A DNA stretch of 64,000 nucleotides from Haematospirillum sp. H4485 (GCF_012102745.1 NZ_JAAVSY010000009.1:40851-104850), one strand, 5' to 3'; shown: positions 12,142 to 21,941, counted from the first letter of the stretch. Notes: generated from the sequence alone by a model not told the origin. Program-made: numbers and translations.

Positions 12142-13017
12142 ATGTCTGTTTCCTTGATTCGCGGTACGATCCTGGCCGTGGTTGTTGCCTCTGCTGCCGC
12201 TGTGGCCGCCTATTTTGCCTATGGTGACATCAGCACCGACGAACAGGCACCAGCCAACGATCCGGTTGTGGCCACCATTGATGGCGAGAAGATCCACAGA
12301 TCCGATCTGGAAAGCCTGAAGGAACAAATCACAAAGCAGGTTCCACAGCTGGCATCCGTTGATCTGGACGCCGTCTACAAGGGGCTTCTGGACCGGGCCA
12401 TTGACCAGAAGCTGGTCGCGCGCGAGGCTGGAAAGACCGGCCTTGCAGACAGTGCGGATATCAAGACTCGCCTGAAGGAAGTGGAGGGAGAGCTGGTCCG
12501 CCACGCCTGGATTGCAGAAGCCATAGAGAAAAAGCTGACCGATGAACGCATCAAGGCCCGCTACGAAGAGCTGGTCAAGGACGTACCCAATGAAGAAGAG
12601 GTACGTGCCCGTCACATTCTGGTCGATGATGAAGGCAAGGCCAAGCAACTGATCGCCAAGCTGCGCAAAGGCGCCAAGTTCGAGGATCTGGCCAAGGCTG
12701 AAAGCCAGAATCCAGGCCCATCCGAAGATGGTGACCTTGGGTACTTCACCCGCGCCAATGTCGTGCCGGAATTTGCCGATGCCGCCTTTGCCATGGAAAA
12801 AGGCGATATCTCCAAGGCTCCCGTAAAGACCCAGTTCGGCTGGCACATTATTCAGGTCAGTGACAAGCGCCCGGTTCAGCCCCCGAAATTCGAGGACGTA
12901 GCCGAACAGATCCGTGAGGAGCTTACGGCAAAAGTGGCGGCAGAGGTTCTGTCAGACCTGCGTAAAGAGGCTGCTATCGAAGTCTTCAATGCCGACGGCA
13001 GCAAGCCGACCGACTGA
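12142..13017 (+). CDS. PpiC-type peptidylprolyl isomerase (membrane-anchored parvulin)
   Basis: The 291-residue protein has an N-terminal membrane segment (about residues 6-28, rich in V and A) that acts as signal or anchor, so the rest should be periplasmic. A SurA-N-like helical region follows (ATIDGEKIHRSDLESL). The parvulin rotamase domain is at about 152-250, with RARHILV, GDLGYFTR and FGWHIIQV as hallmarks. It assists folding of exported proteins, consistent with its divergent position next to secA. The ATG at 12142 has AGAGGG upstream. A strong terminator follows the gene. Confidence 0.9.
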   Translation: MSVSLIRGTILAVVVASAAAVAAYFAYGDISTDEQAPANDPVVATIDGEKIHRSDLESLKEQITKQVPQLASVDLDAVYKGLLDRAIDQKLVAREAGKTGLADSADIKTRLKEVEGELVRHAWIAEAIEKKLTDERIKARYEELVKDVPNEEEVRARHILVDDEGKAKQLIAKLRKGAKFEDLAKAESQNPGPSEDGDLGYFTRANVVPEFADAAFAMEKGDISKAPVKTQFGWHIIQVSDKRPVQPPKFEDVAEQIREELTAKVAAEVLSDLRKEAAIEVFNADGSKPTD

Positions 13018-13045
13018 CAAGCCATCCTGATACAGGCATTTGACA

Positions 13046-13080
13046 TACCGGCGGCCCCGCTAGGGCAGCCGGTATTTTTC
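13046..13080 (+). terminator. Rho-independent terminator after the PpiC gene
   Basis: Perfect 7-base arms TACCGGC (13046-13052) and GCCGGTA (13068-13074), followed by TTTTT. It lies 29 bases after the stop codon at 13017. Confidence 0.85.
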
Positions 13081-13127
13081 TTCGGAAAGCGTGCTCTTTC
13101 ACGCCCTATCAAGGGAAATCTGGCTCA

Positions 13128-13985
13128 ATGTCCGAAAACCACACCCCGCCCGTCACAGCGCATGCGAATCCGTGGTTCCACGACGTGGAGACAGCCGGCT
13201 GCCTTGCCCACTTCCCGCTCGTAACCCAGAAGACGCTGATATACCCCAGCCATACCCATACATCGCCAGATCAAGACCTTCTGCTCACCGCAGAAAGCAA
13301 GCCCGGAAAAGAACAGCTTGGATACGTTCGGTTACGCTGCACAATAGATGGTTGCTGCACAATGTGGGTGGAGAACGCAACACCCCTGCTGTGTGGACAA
13401 CAGGCAACCATCGTCCTGCGGACCATTATCGATTTCGTATTCAACAGCCAACCTGTTGCACAGATCCTGCTGAACGATCATCCTTTCAAAGCCGATGACG
13501 CACATGCAATACTTGACGCCCTTGGCTTCATGCAGGCACCTCAGGGCCTGATCCTGGAGCGCGGCTCCTTCCGCAGCCATACAACACGGCGCACGGTTCT
13601 GGTCAGCGCAGCGGCCCTGATTGATCCGGACAACCGGATTCTCCTCCAGAAAAGACCGGCAGGTAAGCCCATGGCAGGTCTATGGGAATTTCCGGGGGGC
13701 AAAGTCGACCCGGGGGAAACACCCGAGCAGGCCTTGGTACGAGAACTGTACGAAGAGCTTGGCATTGATATTCGCACTGGCTGCCTGGCTCCGCTGACTT
13801 TTGCCAGCCATCACTATGATGATTTCCACCTGTTGATGCCTCTTTATATTTGCCGGCAATGGGAAGGAACACCGCGCAGCCACGAGGAACAGGAGCTGGC
13901 ATGGGTTTCTCGACAAGCCCTGCGCTCCTACCCCATGCCCGAGGCCGACCTTCCCCTGATCCCAATCCTCGACATGTGGCTGTAG
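13128..13985 (+). CDS. mutT: GNAT-like domain fused to Nudix (MutT-type) hydrolase
   Basis: 285 residues in two parts. The C-terminal half (about 155-285) is a Nudix domain with a full Nudix box beginning GGKVDPGETPEQALVREL and continuing YEELGI. Such MutT enzymes clean 8-oxo-dGTP from the nucleotide pool. The N-terminal half (about 30-140) resembles a reduced GNAT acetyltransferase (GYVRLRC, VLRTIIDFVFNSQPVAQI, DAHAILDALGF); bifunctional GNAT/nucleotide pyrophosphohydrolase proteins are known in alphaproteobacteria. The acetyl-CoA loop (R/Q-x-x-G-x-G/A) is not evident, so that half may be structural. Located 110 bases after the PpiC gene, past a terminator, so probably with its own promoter. 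Confidence 0.85.
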   Translation: MSENHTPPVTAHANPWFHDVETAGCLAHFPLVTQKTLIYPSHTHTSPDQDLLLTAESKPGKEQLGYVRLRCTIDGCCTMWVENATPLLCGQQATIVLRTIIDFVFNSQPVAQILLNDHPFKADDAHAILDALGFMQAPQGLILERGSFRSHTTRRTVLVSAAALIDPDNRILLQKRPAGKPMAGLWEFPGGKVDPGETPEQALVRELYEELGIDIRTGCLAPLTFASHHYDDFHLLMPLYICRQWEGTPRSHEEQELAWVSRQALRSYPMPEADLPLIPILDMWL

Positions 13986-14127
13986 GGCAGAGGCAAACAA
14001 TAACAGGTCAGAACAAGTCAGAAGCACATGAGGCCGCCAGGCACAGGGTTTTTAACACGCCTTGATTGTGCTAGAATGCCAAGAGCTTGGTTGCTGTCAC
14101 CGCAGCCCCGACGTCGGAGGCGTACCC

Positions 14128-14673
14128 ATGTTCCTGCGCTTGGTCCTGTCCTGTACTCTCCTTTTTCCGGTACTGACGCTTCTGCGCCTGCTGGCCCAGC
14201 CGGTCCATGCCACCGAAACAGGGGAGCTTCAGCGTTTGGGGACTTATGGAGAATGGACCGCCTACACAGCAACGGAGAAAGGGAAAAAGCTGTGCTACAT
14301 GGCAAGCCAACCCCTGAAGGCAGAAGGTGACTATATCAACCGCGGTGACATCTTTGCCCTGATCACGCATCGACCTGCCCAGAATGCCCTTGATGTGTTC
14401 CAGATTGTAGCCGGTTACACGTACAAGGATGGAAGCTCGGTTGAACTGAAAATCGGCAAGAAAACATTCTCCCTGTTCACAAGCGGGGGGCGGGCGTGGG
14501 CTCACGACTCCAAGACTGACACAACCATCAGCACCCAGATCCGCAAAGGCAACGAAATGGTGATTCGGGGAACATCTTCCCGGGGCACGCTTACCACAGA
14601 TACATACAGCCTGAGCGGCGCTACCCAGGCCTGGGAGGCCATCAGCGAGGCCTGTGGGGTCAAGAACGGCTGA
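14128..14673 (+). CDS. Invasion-associated locus B (IalB) family protein
   Basis: The 181-residue protein begins with a hydrophobic signal peptide cleaved probably after VHA (residue about 28). The mature part has the IalB pattern: GEWTAYTA, CYMASQP, ALITHRP, then alternating beta strands and a single late Cys that could pair with the first. The family is exported; in Bartonella one member affects erythrocyte entry, but in free-living alphaproteobacteria its role is not defined. GGAGG seven bases before ATG 14128 fixes the start, rejecting the upstream in-frame start at 14062. Confidence 0.85.
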   Translation: MFLRLVLSCTLLFPVLTLLRLLAQPVHATETGELQRLGTYGEWTAYTATEKGKKLCYMASQPLKAEGDYINRGDIFALITHRPAQNALDVFQIVAGYTYKDGSSVELKIGKKTFSLFTSGGRAWAHDSKTDTTISTQIRKGNEMVIRGTSSRGTLTTDTYSLSGATQAWEAISEACGVKNG

Positions 14674-14767
14674 AGAGCAGCGTCCCAGCGGTTAAATGCC
14701 ACCTTGGCACTCAACAAGAGGCTGGAAACCTCTTTATAGAATGCCCAGAGAGCGCTATACAGCGGGC

Positions 14768-15952
14768 ATGACAGATACATCCTTCATGAAAACCCCGCAG
14801 GTAGAGATCCCGGTTTCTGCCGCCGGCCACATCCCCAACAACCCCGACCATCAGGGACGCGAGGACCTGATAGGGCTTTCCCGCGAGCAACTGGCTGAGC
14901 GTTTTGCTCTTCTTGGCGAGAAGTCGTTCCGGGTGAATCAGGTCTGGAGCTGGCTTTACAATCGCGGGGTCCGGGATATTGACGCGATGACCAACATCTC
15001 GCGCGAGACCCGAGCAAAAATGCAGGATGTCTTCCATATCTCGCGTCCCTGCATCACAAGCCAGCAGGATTCCGAAGATGGAACCCGCAAGTGGCTTCTG
15101 AAGTTCGGGGACAGGAATGAAGCAGAAACGGTCTACATTCCGGATCGGGACCGGGGATCGGTATGCATCTCCACCCAGGTCGGGTGTACGCTAACGTGCC
15201 GCTTCTGTCATACCGGCACACAAAAACTGGTACGGAACCTGGGTGCCGCCGAGATTGTCGGCCAGTTCCTGACCGCACGGGATTCCTACGGTGAATGGCC
15301 GACACCCAATGAAACCGGGCGGCTTTTGTCGAACGTGGTTGTCATGGGGATGGGGGAACCGCTGTTCAACTATGACAATACGGTCACGGCCCTGAAGATT
15401 CTGACAGACCCAGATGGCATTGCCTTGTCCAAGCGGCGGGTCACCCTGTCAACATCCGGTGTTGTGCCGCGGATGTATGACCTTGGCCGGGATGTCGGGG
15501 TCAACCTGGCGGTTTCGCTGCATGCGGCCCGCGATGATATTCGCGACCAGATCATGCCGATCAACAAGAAATGGCCCCTGAAGGATCTGATCAAGGCCTG
15601 CCGGGAATATCCGGCTGTATCGAATGCCCGCCGCATTACATTTGAGTACGTCATGCTCAAGGGGATCAACGATTCCGACGCCGATGCGCGCGAGCTGGCA
15701 CGTCTGGTCCGGGGCATTCCCTGCAAGTTCAACCTGATTCCCTTCAACAAGTGGCCCGGCAGTGATCTGGAATGCTCGTCGTGGGACCGAATCGAGCGGT
15801 TTGCCGATATTCTGTGCGACCTTGGCTACTCGGCTCCTGTCCGTCGCCCGCGTGGACGGGACATCTTGGCTGCGTGCGGACAGTTGAAGAGCGCCAGTCA
15901 AAGAGAACGTCTGAAAAATCGTCAAACGACCGAAACGCCCTCTGCGGCCTGA
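14768..15952 (+). CDS. rlmN: 23S rRNA (adenine2503-C2)/tRNA methyltransferase RlmN
   Basis: 394 residues, normal for alphaproteobacterial RlmN. The radical SAM cluster motif is CTLTCRFC (Cys-x3-Cys-x2-Cys). [11 protein letters not shown] is the family signature, and the methyl-carrying Cys lies near the end in LAACGQL. It methylates A2503 of 23S rRNA and A37 of some tRNAs. Start at 14768 is the best in-frame ATG although its ribosome site is weak; 14786 is an alternative. Confidence 0.95.
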   Translation: MTDTSFMKTPQVEIPVSAAGHIPNNPDHQGREDLIGLSREQLAERFALLGEKSFRVNQVWSWLYNRGVRDIDAMTNISRETRAKMQDVFHISRPCITSQQDSEDGTRKWLLKFGDRNEAETVYIPDRDRGSVCISTQVGCTLTCRFCHTGTQKLVRNLGAAEIVGQFLTARDSYGEWPTPNETGRLLSNVVVMGMGEPLFNYDNTVTALKILTDPDGIALSKRRVTLSTSGVVPRMYDLGRDVGVNLAVSLHAARDDIRDQIMPINKKWPLKDLIKACREYPAVSNARRITFEYVMLKGINDSDADARELARLVRGIPCKFNLIPFNKWPGSDLECSSWDRIERFADILCDLGYSAPVRRPRGRDILAACGQLKSASQRERLKNRQTTETPSAA

Positions 15953-16004
15953 CTAGAAACAAGTCTCCTGCACGGGAATACGGGATAGCAGCCTCTCTTC
16001 CCGA

Positions 16005-16358
16005 TCAGGCTTTCAGGAACCTCAGGATTCGCTTGTTCTCAGAAAACAAGCGCGGCATGACAGCGCCAACCAGGCTGAGAAGCGTGGGGGCAAGTTGAAA
16101 TTCAACCTGAAGTGTCGTTTCTCCATGCACAGGGCATGACCATTGCACAGTCAGGCTGGACAGTCCAAGTGTACACAAATGGATTTGCCGGGCTTCAACT
16201 GGAGGCATACCATCACATTCCATCGACAATACAGAGGGTCCAGCGTTGCCCGCGCTCCTACGGAAGGTCAGATAGCAATCCTTGGAAAGAAGAGCACAGG
16301 CCAAACCATGACCATCATCGTGCCACTCAACATCTGTGGCAACAAAGGCAAGTTCCAT
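16005..16358 (-). CDS. Hypothetical protein, convergent with rlmN
   Basis: A 117-residue protein with no signal peptide or clear membrane segment. It has several Cys and His residues (MECDGM, WSCPVHGE) spaced irregularly, and hydrophobic stretches consistent with a beta-rich fold (LSSLTVQW, TLQVEFQLAPTLLSLVG). GGAGA precedes ATG 16358. The frame stays open upstream to a TTG at 16430, so the start is uncertain. A 15-base inverted repeat with arms GAAAGAG and CTCTTTC lies 26 bases upstream. I recognise no family. Confidence 0.55.
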   Translation of the reverse strand: MELAFVATDVEWHDDGHGLACALLSKDCYLTFRRSAGNAGPSVLSMECDGMPPVEARQIHLCTLGLSSLTVQWSCPVHGETTLQVEFQLAPTLLSLVGAVMPRLFSENKRILRFLKA

Positions 16359-16383
16359 CTTGCACGATTCTCCGAAAAATAAA

Positions 16384-16398
16384 GAAAGAGGCTCTTTC
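16384..16398. promoter_or_regulatory. Inverted repeat upstream of the hypothetical gene
   Basis: Seven-base arms GAAAGAG and CTCTTTC flank one base. Placed 26 bases before the ATG at 16358, where a repressor site or a leader hairpin could act. No further support. Confidence 0.3.
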
Positions 16399-16590
16399 AC
16401 CTCCACCTCAAATAATGTGTAGGCGTACAATATCAGCGAAGCTTGAAAAGAAAAGAAGAAACGCTCACATCCGCGTGATCTCCTTTTGTTGCGCAGCAGC
16501 CGTGTTTACGCATCAATACATTCCTTCACCTTGAGATGCATGAAGACGTACAATACAATCACCATGCCATTTCAAAATGGGGGAAGAACC

Positions 16591-16791
16591 ATGGATGCAC
16601 TGTCAACGGCCAGCACCTTGGAAACCATGGGGCGCCTTGCAACACGCCGGAACATGATGACGTCATTTGTCCGTCAGCAAGGAAATGTCGATAAATTACT
16701 GGTCGAAACCTTGGACAAAGCAAGCCAGAGAAGCGCTATACTCTCTGCACTTGGACCCGGTCGCGGGCTGAACGTGGATATCTCGGTCTGA
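16591..16791 (+). CDS. Small protein, possibly YjfB-like (putative motility protein family)
   Basis: 66 residues starting MDALSTASTLETMG and ending GLNVDISV, with a Lys/Gln/Leu-rich helix between. The start, helix and N-V-D/N ending recall the YjfB-type small proteins found near motility genes; this is a weak resemblance from memory. GGGGGAAG stands eight bases before ATG 16591. A strong hairpin terminator follows it. No motility genes are nearby in the window. Confidence 0.5.
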   Translation: MDALSTASTLETMGRLATRRNMMTSFVRQQGNVDKLLVETLDKASQRSAILSALGPGRGLNVDISV

Positions 16792-16828
16792 GACAACGAG
16801 TACTTCACGTCAAGCCTGTGTCAAGAAT

Positions 16829-16869
16829 CAAGAAAGGCACGACAATAAGGAAGAGTCGTGCCTTTCTTG
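16829..16869. terminator. Bidirectional terminator between the small protein gene and ychF
   Basis: Perfect 15-base arms (16829-16843 and 16855-16869; left arm CAAGAAAGGCACGAC) with an 11-base loop. The arms themselves end in T-rich stretches on both strands. It lies between convergent stops at 16791 and 16890, so it can serve both. Confidence 0.85.
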
Positions 16870-16889
16870 GCTTGAAGATCGTTCAGAAA

Positions 16890-17993
16890 TCAAACATTGA
16901 ACAGGAAGTGAAAGACATCACCGTCCTGAACAACATATTCCTTGCCTTCCAGACGCAGACGCCCAGCCTCACGCGCGCCGACCTCTCCCTTGCAGGCGAC
17001 ATAATCCGCGCAAGATATCGTCTCGGCACGGATAAAACCGCGCTCAAAGTCCGAGTGAATAACGCCGGCTGCCTCGGGGGCCTTTGCACCACAGCGAACT
17101 GTCCAGGCGCGCGCTTCCTTGGGACCAACCGTGAAAAAGGTCAATAAACCAAGCAGAGCATGCCCGGCCCGGATAATCTGGGATAATCCGGCCTCCTGAA
17201 GGCCCAGATCTTCAAGGAAAGCGGCCTTCTCATCCTCATCGGGCAACTGGGCAACCTCGGACTCAATAGCCGCAGAAATCACCACCATTGCCGCGCCTTC
17301 CACCTCGGCTTTCCCGGCAACTTTGGCCGAAAACGCATTGCCTGTTGCGGCTGCGCTCTCCTCAACGTTGCAGACGTACAGGACAGGCTTGGCTGTCAGC
17401 AGCTGGAGCAAACGAAAAATTTTGCCTTCATCCGCTGAAGCGGGCACAAAAAGACGTGCAGGCTTTCCGGCACGCAACAGATCAAGGACAGGCTCCATGA
17501 CAGCCAGATGGTCCTTGGCCTCTTTCTCTCCTGAACGTGCTTTCTTCACGATCGGAACAATGCGTTTTTCCAGACTTTCCAGATCCGAGAGCATCAGCTC
17601 GGTCTCGATCGTCTCTGCATCACGAAGCGGATCCACACTGCCTTCGACGTGCGTGATATTGTCATCTTCGAAGCAGCGCAGCACATGAACAATCGCGTCT
17701 GTCTCACGGATATTGGCCAGAAATTGGTTTCCGAGTCCCTCACCTCTGGAGGCTCCCCGCACCAAACCCGCAATATCCACAAACTCCAGACGGGTCGGAA
17801 TAGTCTCTTTGCTACCGGCAATCCCGGCCAGAATATCAAGGCGCTCATCCGGAACAGACACACGCCCCGTATTGGGCTCAATGGTACAAAACGGAAAATT
17901 CGCCGCCTGGGCTGCTGCCGTTGATGTCAGCGCATTGAAAAGGGTGGACTTTCCCACGTTGGGCAGTCCGACTATACCACAATTGAAGCCCAT
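16890..17993 (-). CDS. ychF: Redox-regulated ATPase/GTP-binding protein YchF
   Basis: The 367-residue Obg-family P-loop protein has GLPNVGKST at residue 8, DIAGLVRGAS as the G3 switch, and NVEESA in place of the NKxD guanine motif, which explains the ATP preference known for YchF. The C-terminal TGS-like domain ends with GKEYVVQDGDVFHFLFNV. It associates with ribosomes and modulates translation under stress. Its ATG directly abuts the pth stop, a conserved pth-ychF pairing. Confidence 0.97.
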   Translation of the reverse strand: MGFNCGIVGLPNVGKSTLFNALTSTAAAQAANFPFCTIEPNTGRVSVPDERLDILAGIAGSKETIPTRLEFVDIAGLVRGASRGEGLGNQFLANIRETDAIVHVLRCFEDDNITHVEGSVDPLRDAETIETELMLSDLESLEKRIVPIVKKARSGEKEAKDHLAVMEPVLDLLRAGKPARLFVPASADEGKIFRLLQLLTAKPVLYVCNVEESAAATGNAFSAKVAGKAEVEGAAMVVISAAIESEVAQLPDEDEKAAFLEDLGLQEAGLSQIIRAGHALLGLLTFFTVGPKEARAWTVRCGAKAPEAAGVIHSDFERGFIRAETISCADYVACKGEVGAREAGRLRLEGKEYVVQDGDVFHFLFNV

Positions 17994-18638
17994 TCAGGCG
18001 CTCCCTTTATCTGTATCTTGTGTTGCCTCGCCGCCCGATACTGCGGCAGGCTTTTCTTTCTTCGGACGAGGCGGTTGGGTCGCTGTTGTGACCCGGTTCA
18101 TGAACCCCGCATGGTCCCCGTCAAGGATCAAATGAAAATGAAGGGACACCGCATCAAGGAAAGGGGCCAGCCATACAGAATCCGACTTGGCAAAGTCACC
18201 CAGAACCCACTTGTTGACCAAAGCCTTGTCGTGCGGTCGACCAATCCCGAGACGAACGCGCCAGTACGCATGCCCAAGGTGCGCGTCAATATCGCGCAAC
18301 CCATTATGCCCTGCATGCCCCCCGCCCTGCTTTATACGCAAGCGCCCGGGAGACAGCTCCAGCTCGTCATGCAGCACAAGAATATTAGACAGGGGAATCT
18401 TGTAAAACCGGGCAACTTCTCCAACACACAGGCCAGACCGGTTCATGAAGGTCATGGGCTTGAGCACCATCACACGCTGCCCGGCAATACTGCCATCGGC
18501 CAACTCGCCATGGTGTTTGCTGCGCCAAGACGAAAAGGAATGGCGACGAACCAAAGCGTCCGCCGCCATAAAGCCGACATTGTGGCGGTTTCCAGCATAC
18601 TCCGCACCCGGATTACCCAGACCAACCACAAGCCACAT
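17994..18638 (-). CDS. pth: Peptidyl-tRNA hydrolase
   Basis: 214 residues. GLGNPG near residue 6, catalytic His in NRHNVGF (residue 19), [10 protein letters not shown] and GHNGLRDI are the family hallmarks. It recycles peptidyl-tRNA released from stalled ribosomes. The last 25 residues form a Lys/Pro/Ala-rich tail beyond the usual 190-residue core. Start ATG 18638 has AGAGGAAG upstream. It lies 48 bases downstream of rplY and immediately before ychF, so rplY-pth-ychF is probably one operon. Confidence 0.97.
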   Translation of the reverse strand: MWLVVGLGNPGAEYAGNRHNVGFMAADALVRRHSFSSWRSKHHGELADGSIAGQRVMVLKPMTFMNRSGLCVGEVARFYKIPLSNILVLHDELELSPGRLRIKQGGGHAGHNGLRDIDAHLGHAYWRVRLGIGRPHDKALVNKWVLGDFAKSDSVWLAPFLDAVSLHFHLILDGDHAGFMNRVTTATQPPRPKKEKPAAVSGGEATQDTDKGSA

Positions 18639-18686
18639 TGCTTTTCTTCCTCTACAGGTACCCCGGAAGAATCCGGGAAATACCTT

Positions 18687-19298
18687 TTATTCTTCGCTGG
18701 CAGCCTCTGCAGCAACATCAGACTTCAAGCCTGAAGGTGCTGTAATGGAAGCAATGGTAAAGTCACGCTCTGTCACAGAGGGACGGACCCCTGTCGGCAT
18801 CGCAATGTCAGAAATATGCACGCTGGCATTCAGCGCCACATTTGACAGATCAACGCGGAACGATTCGGGCAGGTCATCTGCCTTGGCAATAACAGGAATG
18901 CTGTGACGCACAATATTCAGCACACCGCCCTGCTTCAGACCCGGGCACTTGTCCTGGTTCACAAACTCGACCGTTACATCGGCATGAACCGGGGTATCGC
19001 GATTGATACGCAGAAAGTCAATATGCTGCGGCGCGTCGGTCACAACGTGAAATTGCACGTCATGGGCCAGAGCACGGTGCTTTGTTCCATCCGGCATTTC
19101 CAGATCATACTGGCGGCTGTAAAAACCGGACTTATGAAGGGCCGCAACAAGCTGACGCGGGTCCATCTGTACCAGCACCGGAGCCTGCCTGTCGCCGTAG
19201 ATGACGCCAGGAACAAGCCCCTGACGACGGACGGCGCGGGCTGCCCCCTTACCTGCCTTTTCGCGCGCTTCAACCTTGAAGGTAACAACATCAACCAT
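18687..19298 (-). CDS. rplY: 50S ribosomal protein L25/general stress protein Ctc
   Basis: 203 residues, the long CTC form: an N-terminal 5S rRNA-binding L25 domain (EAREKAGKGAARAVRRQGLVP, GVIYG) and a C-terminal TL5-like beta domain (HADVTVEFVN, VDLSNVALNASVHISDI). The end is acidic, AAEAASEE. The start ATG 19298 has GGAG eight bases before it; nine extra codons upstream are not homologous. First gene of the pth-ychF group. Confidence 0.95.
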   Translation of the reverse strand: MVDVVTFKVEAREKAGKGAARAVRRQGLVPGVIYGDRQAPVLVQMDPRQLVAALHKSGFYSRQYDLEMPDGTKHRALAHDVQFHVVTDAPQHIDFLRINRDTPVHADVTVEFVNQDKCPGLKQGGVLNIVRHSIPVIAKADDLPESFRVDLSNVALNASVHISDIAMPTGVRPSVTERDFTIASITAPSGLKSDVAAEAASEE

Positions 19299-19429
19299 GG
19301 TTGGATCTCCACAATAACATACCACGGCCAGCCTCCAGGGGTGCTGACCCGGGCCCGTCGCAAAGACGGGAATGGGGCGTCATACACCAGTCGGGCCGGC
19401 ATTGCAACCGACCCGACCCAGACCTTCCA

Positions 19430-20758
19430 TCAATGCAGGAAGCCATAAACCATGATCATCGCAATGGAAGCAGGTGCAACAACCTTTAACACCCAACCCC
19501 AGATAGTTGACAGCGGAAAGGCCAACGTACCGTCATTTGACACCTCTGCACTGATCCGGGGCCATACAATCCAGCCCGCAAAGATACAAACAGCCAAACC
19601 GCCGGCAGGAATCATGACCTTGGTTGTCAGATAATCCAGCAAATCCATAAAGCCCATGCCGAACAGGGTCATGTCGGACATGACACCAAATGACAGGGAG
19701 CTGGGAATACCGATCAAGAACGCCACCCCGCCCAGAACAAGGACTGCAGTCTTGCGCGAAACCCGCAGTTCATCCATCAGATAGGCAACTGGAACCTCCA
19801 GCAAGGAGACCGACGATGTCAGGGCAGCAAAGAGCAGCAGAGCAAAGAAGGCTGTTCCAAACAGAACACCACCGGTTATTTGCTGAAAGATACCGGGCAA
19901 GGTAATAAAGGTCAGACCCGGACCAGCCCCCGGCTCGATACCGAAAGCAAACACAGCAGGCATGATAATAAGACCAGCAAAAATCCCGACGCCTGTATCC
20001 AGAACAATGATCCACAGCGTTGAACGCTGGATATTCTGTGAACGATCCAGATACGAGCCATATGTAATCAGGATACCAAGCCCGATCGACAACGAAAAGA
20101 AGGCTTGGGACAAGGCCGCAACCAGCGTATTGCCACTGAACTTCGAGAAATCGGGCCTGAGGTAAAACTCAACGCCGGCAGCAGCCCCATCCAGGGTCAC
20201 AGCGCGGACAGCAAGGAACACCAGAATAAGGAACAAGGCCGGCATCAGGAACTTGTTGCAACGCTCGATTCCGGAGCCAATACCACGAAGAACAATCAGA
20301 ACGGTCATCAGCATGAATAAGGCATGATAAACCAATGGCTCAATCGAGTTACTGACAAACCCGTTAAACACACCTGTCAAGTCAAGCCCTGCCTCCATAA
20401 GGGAGCCATCAATCATCTTGACAATGTAAGCCAGGGTCCAGCCACCGATAACACTGTAGAAGGTCAGCACAAGAAAGCCGGAAAGAACACCGAGGTAACC
20501 CGCCAGTGACCATGCGCCCCCTCTCAGGTTTGCAAATGTACCAACAGGATCCTTCTGCGCGGCGCGTCCCAAGGCAAGCTCTGCCAGAATAAGCGCGGCG
20601 CCAATCGTCAAAGCCAGGACAAGGTAGGTAATGACAAATACAGCACCACCATTCTGTCCCACAAGATAAGGAAATTTCCAGACATTACCCAAACCAACCG
20701 CTGACCCTGCAGCGGCCAGTATAAACCCAAGCTTTGAGCCCCAATGCTCGCGCGTCAT
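19430..20758 (-). CDS. Sodium-dependent neurotransmitter:sodium symporter (SNF) family transporter
   Basis: 442 residues with about 11-12 membrane helices. The first helix contains AGSAVGLGNVWKFPYLVGQNGG, the sodium- and substrate-binding signature of the LeuT fold. Bacterial members import amino acids or related solutes with sodium. ATG 20758 has AAAGGA upstream; the 45-residue in-frame extension is basic and unlike the family. The 131 bases downstream to rplY hold no gene. Substrate unknown. Confidence 0.93.
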   Translation of the reverse strand: MTREHWGSKLGFILAAAGSAVGLGNVWKFPYLVGQNGGAVFVITYLVLALTIGAALILAELALGRAAQKDPVGTFANLRGGAWSLAGYLGVLSGFLVLTFYSVIGGWTLAYIVKMIDGSLMEAGLDLTGVFNGFVSNSIEPLVYHALFMLMTVLIVLRGIGSGIERCNKFLMPALFLILVFLAVRAVTLDGAAAGVEFYLRPDFSKFSGNTLVAALSQAFFSLSIGLGILITYGSYLDRSQNIQRSTLWIIVLDTGVGIFAGLIIMPAVFAFGIEPGAGPGLTFITLPGIFQQITGGVLFGTAFFALLLFAALTSSVSLLEVPVAYLMDELRVSRKTAVLVLGGVAFLIGIPSSLSFGVMSDMTLFGMGFMDLLDYLTTKVMIPAGGLAVCIFAGWIVWPRISAEVSNDGTLAFPLSTIWGWVLKVVAPASIAMIMVYGFLH

Positions 20759-20951
20759 TATAAAATCCTTTATTTTCTGTAACCGACCAACACCCCGTAG
20801 AGAAGTCGGACCCGGCTGCGCACCCGGATAACCGGTTTGTTTCTTTTTATAACCCCTTGCAAAATTGCCGGGACAACACGGTATGCACAACAATGCAACC
20901 CGATGAAAATAGTTTTCGATTAATTGTTTTCGGTCAATCTTTTTTCTTCAT

Positions 20952-20985
20952 AAAAAAAGCGACCCTTCTACCAGAATGAGCCGCT
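20952..20985 (-). terminator. Rho-independent terminator after prs
   Basis: Read on the minus strand, AGCGGCTC pairs with GGGTCGCT through eight positions with two G-U pairs and is followed by seven T. It lies 24 bases after the prs stop. Confidence 0.8.
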
Positions 20986-21008
20986 ACACAAACACTATGA
21001 GGCAGAAG

Positions 21009-21941
21009 TCAGTCAAACAAGCTGGACACAGACCGTTCGTCAGAAATACGGGCAATCGCTTCTGCCAAAAGAGAACTGATCGAAATGGGACGGATATTGG
21101 ATGCCATACGAACCGATTCCGTAGCCTGGATCGAATCCGTGACAACCATTTCCTTCAGCGGCGAGGCGGCAACCCTTGCAACAGCACCACCGGACAGAAC
21201 GCCATGGGTCACATACGCCGAGACGGCCGTTGCACCGGACTCTGTAAGAGCAACAGCAGCATTGCAAAGCGTTCCGGCCGAATCAACAATATCATCAACC
21301 ATAATGCAGGTACGGCCACGAACATCGCCAATGATGTTCATGACCTCGGAAACACCGGCCCGTTCCCGCCTTTTGTCGATAATGGCGAGATCAGCATCGA
21401 TACGCTTGGCCAAAAGGCGCGCACGGACAACACCACCAACGTCCGGGGACACAACCATCAAACGCTCGCCATCGTATTGCTGACGAATATCATTGGCAAA
21501 AACAGGGGCTGCAAACAGATTGTCCACCGGAATGTCGAAAAAACCCTGAATCTGGCCGGAATGCAGGTCAAGGGTCACAACGCGGTTGGCACCGGCCTGG
21601 GTAATGAGGTTGGCAACCAGCTTGGCTGTAATCGGCGTACGGGGGCCTGTCTTGCGGTCTTGACGCGCATACCCGAAATAGGGAATGACCGCAGTGATGC
21701 GGCGTGCCGAACCCCGGCGCAGGGCATCAAGGGTAACAAGCAGCTCCATCAGGTTGTCATTGGCGGGATAAGAGGTCGGCTGAATAACGAACACGTCCTC
21801 CCCGCGCACATTCTCATGGACCTCAACAAAGATTTCCATATCCGCAAAGCGACGGATACTTGCATTGGTCACATCAAGACGCAGGCAGGCCGCAATCGAC
21901 TCAGCCAGCGGGCGGTTGGCGTTGCAACCCAGAACTTTCAT
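21009..21941 (-). CDS. prs: Ribose-phosphate pyrophosphokinase (PRPP synthetase)
   Basis: 310 residues. [21 protein letters not shown] and YARQDRK are active-site segments, the flexible loop has RRERAG, and the PRPP loop reads [13 protein letters not shown]. It makes PRPP from ribose-5-phosphate and ATP for purine, pyrimidine, NAD, His and Trp synthesis. Start ATG 21941 with GGGAG upstream is preferred to the in-frame 21989. It is 128 bases downstream of the lipoprotein gene, with room for its own promoter. Confidence 0.97.
   Translation of the reverse strand: MKVLGCNANRPLAESIAACLRLDVTNASIRRFADMEIFVEVHENVRGEDVFVIQPTSYPANDNLMELLVTLDALRRGSARRITAVIPYFGYARQDRKTGPRTPITAKLVANLITQAGANRVVTLDLHSGQIQGFFDIPVDNLFAAPVFANDIRQQYDGERLMVVSPDVGGVVRARLLAKRIDADLAIIDKRRERAGVSEVMNIIGDVRGRTCIMVDDIVDSAGTLCNAAVALTESGATAVSAYVTHGVLSGGAVARVAASPLKEMVVTDSIQATESVRMASNIRPISISSLLAEAIARISDERSVSSLFD

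Noticed and set aside
16112..16534. Plus-strand frame opposite the hypothetical gene at 16005-16358
   Set aside because: Irregular composition and no ribosome site; the minus-strand frame looks more protein-like.
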